Source of the DNA: Marinobacter sp. S6332
Lineage (GTDB): Bacteria > Pseudomonadota > Gammaproteobacteria > Pseudomonadales > Oleiphilaceae
DNA: 64,000 nucleotides
NCBI RefSeq assembly: GCF_023016045.1
Contig: NZ_JALKAP010000005.1
Span: 186,001 to 250,000, forward strand
Direction: 5' to 3'
The translations under genes were made by a program, and so were the position numbers. Of this stretch, positions 58,784 through 64,000 are shown one piece after another; within the stretch, counting starts at the first letter, position 1; each line of letters starts with the position of its first letter. The notes beneath the pieces are model-generated. The model did not search any database, was not told the DNA's origin, and worked only from the letters and a program-made list of their open reading frames with translations.

Positions 58784-59655
58784 CAATCGAGGATTCCAAT
58801 CTCTTCTGCTGTTTTACGAATAGGCTCATAATCATCGTTGGAAGCAGGAATGAAACCTGAGCGCGGAAAGCTTTCCAGAAGCTCCGGATTATCAAGATTA
58901 AGCAGTGCTTCCGTAACCCGCTGTTTGAAACCGTCACCAAACCGGTCGTTTACATCACCACGGATGGTCCACTGATAATCCGGATAGGCAGGTGTTTTCC
59001 AAATAACCTGAACGGCATCGGTGTCAATGTTCCCATCCCCCAGCTCCTTTTCCCAAACTTGGAAATTGAGGGCGCCTATGTCATAGGTGCCAGCTTCAAC
59101 CAAGCGAAGGGTTCGTGTGTGATTACCACTGAAGCCCACCCGGGAGAAAAAGTCTTCCGGCTTTGAGTCAAAGGTGTCGCGCACATAAAACTCGGGCATC
59201 AGGCGACCAGAGGTGGAGCCTTTGGAGCCGAACGTAAAGGTTTTGCCCTTGAGCTGACTTTCTAGCTCAGTAAGCTTATCCGCTGGCTTTATGCCGGTAT
59301 TGGTATTAGCAATAAAATAGGTTTCGAAGGCCTCGTCTTCAACACCTTGAGCGATTGCTTCCGAGCCTGAAACTAGCCTGCGAGCCTGTACGCCGGAAAG
59401 CCCGCCGAACCAGGCTAACTGAACCTGATTATTGCGAAAAGCAGAAACCGCAGCTGCGTAGGACTTCACAGGGATGTAGCGAACATCTACATCGAGTTGC
59501 TCGGAGAGGTAATCGGCGACACCACGAAAACGTTCAACAAGTTTGGTCTCGTCTTCATCGGGGATTGCTGTGAATACAAACGTTTCTGCCGATGCAGCAG
59601 CGGTGGCGAACAAAAAACTAGAAAGCACAAACTTCCGTATGAAATTCAAAGCCAT
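58783..59655 (-). CDS. Putative selenate/phosphonate ABC transporter substrate-binding protein
   Basis: 290 residues. A signal peptide (cleavage near AAASA, about residue 23) precedes a PhnD-like periplasmic domain: 'TAIPDEDETKLVERFRGVADYLSEQL' in outline, 'YAAAVSAFRNNQVQLAWFGGL' and 'GSKGSTSGRLMPEFY' (ligand loop). This is the type annotated in databases as putative selenate transporter binding protein, which recurs next to selD. AAGGA lies 7 bases before the ATG. First gene of the importer operon, divergent from senB with 196 bp between. Confidence 0.87.
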   Translation of the reverse strand: MALNFIRKFVLSSFLFATAAASAETFVFTAIPDEDETKLVERFRGVADYLSEQLDVDVRYIPVKSYAAAVSAFRNNQVQLAWFGGLSGVQARRLVSGSEAIAQGVEDEAFETYFIANTNTGIKPADKLTELESQLKGKTFTFGSKGSTSGRLMPEFYVRDTFDSKPEDFFSRVGFSGNHTRTLRLVEAGTYDIGALNFQVWEKELGDGNIDTDAVQVIWKTPAYPDYQWTIRGDVNDRFGDGFKQRVTEALLNLDNPELLESFPRSGFIPASNDDYEPIRKTAEEIGILD

Positions 59656-59851
59656 TTGAAGTCCTTGATTGTTTTATGTGATTGATAGAGCGCAGATGCA
59701 GGATACTCTGATTCATCGAAACCCTGAACAGCTATACGAATTACGGGTTTAAATAGGTCATGTGTCCGTGCACTATTCTTGGTGAACGGCCTATAAGTCT
59801 AACAAAATTCCATTCCGGCCCTGAACGGGGCAATTTATACCGAAGAGGTCT

Positions 59852-60838
59852 ATGGATATCATCATTCTTACGCCTGCTAACCCGGGTTCGAAAGCTGGCA
59901 ATAGGGCAACCGCAGAGCGCTGGCAGATGTTGTTGGAGCAGTTGGGGCACAGGGTATCTGTTGTTACGGAGTATAGTGGCGAACCCTGTGATCTGTTCCT
60001 TGCTTTGCATGCTTGGCGCAGTCATACCGCAGTGCGCCTGTTTCGGGAGACCTGGCCGGAAAAACCACTGGTGGTGGCGTTAACAGGAACGGATATTTAC
60101 CGGCACCAGCACGAATTCCCAAAGCAAACCCTATACTCGATGCAGGTGGCCGATGTATTGATTGGACTGCATGACCAAGTGGGTGGTGATATTCCGGAGG
60201 CATTTCAAAGCAAGCTGACAACCCTTTATCAGTCTGCTGAGAAGCCTGCTGAAGCATCCTTGAGAGAGCCTAAGGGATCGGCGTATTTTGATGTGTGTGT
60301 AATCGGCCATCTAAGGGATGAAAAAGACTCCCTCCGGGCAGCGATGGCGGCTAGGCTGCTACCCGCCAATTCGCGCATTCGGGTCTCCTGTGCAGGTAAA
60401 CCCCACACTGAGCAATGGGGCGTGCGCGCCAAACAGGAGTTGCAGCAGAACCCACGGTTTAGATGGCTGGGTGAATTGGAGAAAAGCGATATCGAAAAAC
60501 TAATGGCTGATAGCGATCTACTGGTGATGAGTTCCGTGATGGAAGGTGGAGCGAATGTCGTGTCAGAAGCTTGCCGGGCTGGCTTGCCGATAATCGCCTC
60601 GAATATTTCCGGGAATGTCGGGCTTCTCGGCAAGGATTACGCGGGTTACTACCCGGTTGGAGACACTCAAGCCTTAGCCAACGTGCTGGAGCGTGCAGAG
60701 AATGATCCAACGTTCGTGGAGCTATTGAGAGATCAGGTAGGCCAGCTTGCTGGTAGGTTCACACCGGAAAAAGAGAGGAAATCTCTGGAGCAGGCGCTTT
60801 CACTCGCACTGCGACGAAGCCCCAGAAATATCCTTTAA
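59852..60838 (+). CDS. senB: Selenosugar synthase SenB-like glycosyltransferase (TIGR04348 family)
   Basis: 328 residues, GT-B fold. N-terminal 'ILTPANPGSKAGNRATAERW' (residues 5-24) and 'HAWRSHTAVRLF' are characteristic of TIGR04348. The C-terminal nucleotide-sugar block is 'MEGGANVVSEACRAGLPIIAS' (E231 and E239). SenB of the selenoneine pathway joins selenophosphate to a UDP-sugar. Here it lies tail to tail with SelD (2 bp between stops), which makes the selenophosphate, and head to head with the putative selenate importer. GAAGAGG precedes the ATG. The assignment rests on motif pattern and context; a generic GT4 enzyme is the alternative. Confidence 0.82.
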   Translation: MDIIILTPANPGSKAGNRATAERWQMLLEQLGHRVSVVTEYSGEPCDLFLALHAWRSHTAVRLFRETWPEKPLVVALTGTDIYRHQHEFPKQTLYSMQVADVLIGLHDQVGGDIPEAFQSKLTTLYQSAEKPAEASLREPKGSAYFDVCVIGHLRDEKDSLRAAMAARLLPANSRIRVSCAGKPHTEQWGVRAKQELQQNPRFRWLGELEKSDIEKLMADSDLLVMSSVMEGGANVVSEACRAGLPIIASNISGNVGLLGKDYAGYYPVGDTQALANVLERAENDPTFVELLRDQVGQLAGRFTPEKERKSLEQALSLALRRSPRNIL

Positions 60839-60840
60839 GC

Positions 60841-63117
60841 TCAATCCCGTAACGTAATAGGCTCGATTGGCCCACTTTCATCCTGAGGTGTTACCCGGCC
60901 AATAATGGCAGTGTGCGGGTAACCGAGTGCCTTGAGGGCCTGCACACAGTCTTCGGCCTTCTCTGCCGCAACACTGGCTAGCAAGCCGCCAGCGGTTTGT
61001 GGATCAAAAATAAGCGGATAACGCGGGTTTTTTACCCACTTCTCTTGATCCCGAATACCGCGGCGCAGGCGGATGTTGGCGGGTTGCAGAGAGCTTAGAA
61101 TGCCCGCCGCTGCGGTTTCTTCGGCACCTGGCAAGATAGGAATCGCAGAAAGATCCAGCTCTGCATCAACACCGGATGGACGAGTCATTTCAACCAGATG
61201 GCCTAAGAGGCCAAAACCCGTTACGTCTGTGCAAGCTTTAGACCCGAAACCGCGAAGGCAATCGGCAGCGGCCTTGTTAGACTGCACCATAGAGGCGAGG
61301 GCGGAGTCGATCCAACGGCCTTTGGCGGCCAGTCGGGCGTGAGCTGCGAACAGAGTGCCAGTTCCAATCGGTTTGGTGAGAATGAGGGCATCACCGGCTC
61401 GTAAGCCACCTTTACTCATCACCTCGTCAGGGTTGATGAGGCCATTCACCGCAAAACCTAACGCAAGCTCGCGGCCTTCACCGGTATGGCCGCCAACGAG
61501 TGCGCAACCGGCTTCATTTAATACATCCACGGCACCAGACATCATCTGGAACACCACGTCCTCCACTTTGGACTCAATACCATAGGGCACGGTAGCGACT
61601 GCAGTCGCACTCTGAGCTTCAGCGCCCATAGCAAACACATCGCCTAAGGCGTGGTTAGCGGCAACGCGACCAAACGTGTAAGGGTCATCAATAAATGCCC
61701 GGAAAAAATCAACGGTGTGTACTACCGCCATACCGGGCGGAACCCGCAGAACAGCGGCATCGTCTGGCGCATGCAGTCCGATCAGAATGTCGTCTCGTTC
61801 TATGGGCCTGAGTTCGCCGAGCGCCCGTGACAGGACTGTGCTGCCAACCTTGGCGCCGCAGCCTCCGCACCGCATAGCGACCGCAGATATAGCCTGAGAG
61901 GCCTCCTCCGGGTTCTGCGCCGCAGCGGTATCAGGCAGGCTGGAGGCTTCTTCCATGGGGGGCAGGTCGGTGAACTTGCTCATAAACCGACGATCGATCC
62001 AGTCTTTCCAGCGCCACACCAGCGCACCTTCAAATTGGGTATCACCGCGAGAAGCGACGGCATACTTATCGCCAGTGCTAATCAGCGCCAGCCACTTTTC
62101 TTGAGGTCGAAAATCTTTTGGGGCCTTGCCCAGTGCCAGACGTTTGAGGTTGTCTGCCAAAGGCGGGCCCTGACGGACAGCAAACACACCGGCTTTCTCC
62201 CGGGGATGATTGATAACATTAGCAATGTCGCCAGCCGCAAAAATGCTGTCGTCGTTTTCCACCTGTAGAGTGTCTCGGACTCGCAAAAAGAGGCCGTCAT
62301 CAAGCGCCAGACCCGTTTCTTGCAGCCAAGACGGCCCGCCAGCGCGGGTTACCCAAAGCACTTCGTCGGCTTGAAGAGTTTCGCCCGAGGATGTGCGCAA
62401 TAACCCTTCACTAACTTTTTCGACAGGCGAGCCAAGATGAAGCTTTACTCCTCGCTCATTAAGCGTTTTTCGAAAAACTTCACGCACTTTCTCATTGTGA
62501 GTAGGTAGAATTTCGTCGGCGGCATCAAACAAATGGAAGTGCAGTTGATCAGAGTCTCGACCTCGCTGCGCCATCTCGTTTTTAAGCCGGTACTGCATCG
62601 CCAAAGTCAGCTCCACACCACCTGCACCTGCACCGACAACACCAATGGTAAGAGGCCCTTCGTGGGACTCAATGCGAGATAGCAGAGCAAGCCATCGGTT
62701 GTTGAAACCGGTAATCGGCTTCACAGGTACTGCATATTTCGCAGCACCTTCCACTTCGTTTACTCTGGGAGATGAGCCGATGTTGATCGATAGTATATCG
62801 TAAGGCACATCTGGTCGGCCTTTACAGATAACCCGCTTGTTAGCGCGATCAATGCCGATGGCTTCGGCACGGTAAAACCGCGCTCCTGCAAATTCAGCTA
62901 GGCGGCTCAGATCAATGTGCACATCGTCGTAACTGTAATGACCTGCCACATAACCTGGCAGCATTCCGGAGTAGGGCGTGTGGGTATCACGGCAGATAAG
63001 GGTCAGGCGCACGCCGGGTACTGGTTTCATTGCAAACCGTTTTAGTACACCGACGTGGCTGTGCCCACCGCCAATCAGGACTATGTCCCGTAGAACAGGC
63101 TGGTCAGGCGTTCGCAT
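60841..63117 (-). CDS. selD: Flavin oxidoreductase-SelD fusion (selenide, water dikinase)
   Basis: 758 residues in two parts. Residues 1-380 are an NDH-2/SQR-like FAD oxidoreductase with 'DIVLIGGGHSHVGVLKRF' (11-28), 'THTPYSGMLPGYVAGHY', 'GVVGAGAGGVELTLAM' (159-174) and 'SIFAAGDIAN'. Residues from about 410 are SelD, which makes selenophosphate from selenide and ATP: 'RCGGCGAKVG' with catalytic Cys420 and Lys423, 'APDDAAVL', 'HTVDFF', 'VGGHTGEGRELALG' and 'LTKPIGTG'. The second Cys of E. coli SelD (GCGCK) is Ala here. The fused flavoprotein may deliver or reduce the selenium substrate. Starts 1 base from the HhH gene's stop. Confidence 0.94.
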   Translation of the reverse strand: MRTPDQPVLRDIVLIGGGHSHVGVLKRFAMKPVPGVRLTLICRDTHTPYSGMLPGYVAGHYSYDDVHIDLSRLAEFAGARFYRAEAIGIDRANKRVICKGRPDVPYDILSINIGSSPRVNEVEGAAKYAVPVKPITGFNNRWLALLSRIESHEGPLTIGVVGAGAGGVELTLAMQYRLKNEMAQRGRDSDQLHFHLFDAADEILPTHNEKVREVFRKTLNERGVKLHLGSPVEKVSEGLLRTSSGETLQADEVLWVTRAGGPSWLQETGLALDDGLFLRVRDTLQVENDDSIFAAGDIANVINHPREKAGVFAVRQGPPLADNLKRLALGKAPKDFRPQEKWLALISTGDKYAVASRGDTQFEGALVWRWKDWIDRRFMSKFTDLPPMEEASSLPDTAAAQNPEEASQAISAVAMRCGGCGAKVGSTVLSRALGELRPIERDDILIGLHAPDDAAVLRVPPGMAVVHTVDFFRAFIDDPYTFGRVAANHALGDVFAMGAEAQSATAVATVPYGIESKVEDVVFQMMSGAVDVLNEAGCALVGGHTGEGRELALGFAVNGLINPDEVMSKGGLRAGDALILTKPIGTGTLFAAHARLAAKGRWIDSALASMVQSNKAAADCLRGFGSKACTDVTGFGLLGHLVEMTRPSGVDAELDLSAIPILPGAEETAAAGILSSLQPANIRLRRGIRDQEKWVKNPRYPLIFDPQTAGGLLASVAAEKAEDCVQALKALGYPHTAIIGRVTPQDESGPIEPITLRD

Positions 63118-63746
63118 CAGTTGATTTTCTTGGCTTCAGCTGTGAGTTGATCAAAACCTTTGATGCTGGAGAAAGCGTTCAGTTTTTCTTGATCCGCTTC
63201 GGATGGGTCAGCAATTTGATCGATGGAAGTAATCCCGGCGTCTTTCATCTTCTTAGCCGTTGCGGGCCCAATACCTTTTACCAAAGTAAGGTCGCTTCTA
63301 TCGGTCGGTTTCTTCTCTTTGGGGGTGGCCGGTTTTTTTGTGGCAGGCTTTGCAGCGGCAGATTTTTTGGGTGCTGCCTTTTTAGCCGCGGGCTGCTTCT
63401 TGCTAGCCGCAGGCTTCTTCTTAAGTTCTTTTTTGCTCTCTTTTTCGGCTTTCTTGATGTCCTCTTTAGAGGCAACGCCCAGCCGCTCAAGTATGTTGGA
63501 TTGCAGCTCGTGGAACTCATCCAAGCGACGCTCAAATTCGTCGTTAAACCGCCTTAATTCGCGCTCACGAAGCTCGTCAACTTCTTTTAGCAGTTTACGC
63601 ACAGGATCCTGAACTTGCTGTTGCAGGCTATCGAAGTGCTTCATCGCATCGCTGATCAAAGCTTCAATCTGAGCGGACGTTTTCTCAAATTCCTTGTTGA
63701 CCTTCTTAACGATTTTATCAACGCTCGCTTTGGCATTTTTCGCCAT
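63117..63746 (-). CDS. Coiled-coil protein with Lys/Ala-rich linker and HhH domain
   Basis: 209 residues. Residues 1-95 are a charged, phasin-like amphipathic coiled coil. Residues about 95-150 are a Lys/Ala/Pro-rich histone-like linker with repeated 'AAKK' units. Residues about 153-180 hold a helix-hairpin-helix, 'LTLVKGIGPATAKKMKDAGI'. This resembles PhaF-type nucleoid- and granule-binding proteins in overall design, joined to an HhH element that usually binds DNA. Function unknown. It immediately precedes selD on the same strand (stop and ATG share one base). Confidence 0.8.
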   Translation of the reverse strand: MAKNAKASVDKIVKKVNKEFEKTSAQIEALISDAMKHFDSLQQQVQDPVRKLLKEVDELRERELRRFNDEFERRLDEFHELQSNILERLGVASKEDIKKAEKESKKELKKKPAASKKQPAAKKAAPKKSAAAKPATKKPATPKEKKPTDRSDLTLVKGIGPATAKKMKDAGITSIDQIADPSEADQEKLNAFSSIKGFDQLTAEAKKIN

Positions 63747-63784
63747 GGGTATGTCTCCTTGCGGACAGGTAGAACGGATAATAA

Positions 63785-64000
63785 TCAGGCCATATGCCGC
63801 ATATTGGGCATGGAACCTGAGGAACGTCGTGATTTCAACGACTGCTTTTTAGAAAGCACCTCTCTAATACGGCGCAATTTTTCTTCAAGAGCGGTGTCGC
63901 CGTCAGCCTTTAAATCGGCAAAATCAATCGAGTAAAAGAAATTACTGCAGTGCTTTCTACGTTCGGTAACCAATCCTGAGACGTTCTCTGCGCGGATTTT
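63785..64000 (-). CDS. Partial hypothetical ORF, runs off the right edge
   Basis: At least 71 codons open from the window edge to a stop at 63785; the 5' end lies outside. The visible part is charged, 'ERRKHCSNFFYSIDFADLKADGDTALEEKLRRIREVL' in outline, with a basic C-terminal tail. A TTG at 63973 could also be a start. No family recognised. Confidence 0.4.
   Translation of the reverse strand, partial: KIRAENVSGLVTERRKHCSNFFYSIDFADLKADGDTALEEKLRRIREVLSKKQSLKSRRSSGSMPNMRHMA

Noticed and set aside
56651-59655. Calling the importer a phosphonate transporter
   Set aside because: Motifs are PhnCDE-like, but no phn catabolic gene is present and senB and selD flank it, so selenium oxyanion is favoured without proof.

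Overview
The window reads as chromosomal DNA of a marine gammaproteobacterium, most likely Marinobacter or a close relative (inference from gene content: complete TusBCDE, short-loop bd oxidase with CydDC, ETF/ETF-QO, PhaD plus phasin, and an oxidoreductase-SelD fusion). Genes are dense and lie on both strands. There are two tRNA genes. I see no rRNA, integrase, transposase, phage gene or CRISPR array.

Layout. 1-5.0 kb: a DUF445 membrane protein, a small anchored protein, tusDCBE (tRNA 2-thiouridine sulfur relay), a Bax-inhibitor-1 protein, tRNA-Ser(UGA) and a small CxxC protein. 5.0-9.6 kb: acyltransferase-3/SGNH protein, ferrochelatase, a rhodanese-loop protein and a split YeeE/YedE sulfur transporter. 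9.7-11.9 kb: an orphan terminator with a possible small RNA, a phasin, a PhaD-like TetR regulator and exonuclease III. 12.0-18.9 kb: an eight-gene, tightly overlapping membrane-lipid operon (acyl desaturase, SnoaL, SDR, FAD oxidoreductase, DUF1365, Cfa-like methyltransferase, DUF2878, exported protein). A renalase-like flavoprotein diverges from it. 20.0-27.2 kb: an HD hydrolase, a receiver-PP2C/STAS pair, gpsA, sixA, a radical SAM protein, DUF1285 and an SlyD-type FKBP. 27.3-31.2 kb: ETF-QO divergent from etfBA, with a 24-bp perfect palindrome of PsrA-operator type between them. 31.3-41.2 kb: rlmA-like methyltransferase, two small membrane proteins, a saccharopine-dehydrogenase-like reductase, the cydA-cydB-cydD-cydC operon, a methyltransferase and tRNA-Leu(UAA).

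41.3-47.8 kb: an AraC regulator and a 1815-residue type V autotransporter. Its passenger holds a tandem duplication of about 1 kb and ends in a long Pro-Glu linker. 48.0-56.6 kb: GST-like protein, a 47-residue membrane protein, enoyl-CoA hydratase, an ABC-2 exporter with a DUF192 lipoprotein, three unknowns, cardiolipin synthase and a two-part outer-membrane barrel protein.

56.7-63.1 kb is the most interesting region, a probable selenium locus. It has a PhnD/PhnC/PhnE-like ABC importer of the kind annotated as putative selenate transporters. Divergent from it is a SenB-type selenosugar synthase, and convergent with that a flavin oxidoreductase-SelD fusion. Together they could take up a selenium oxyanion, make selenophosphate and attach selenium to a sugar. 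No senA or selenoprotein-insertion gene is in the window, so the end product is open. The window closes with a coiled-coil/HhH protein and a partial ORF running off the edge.
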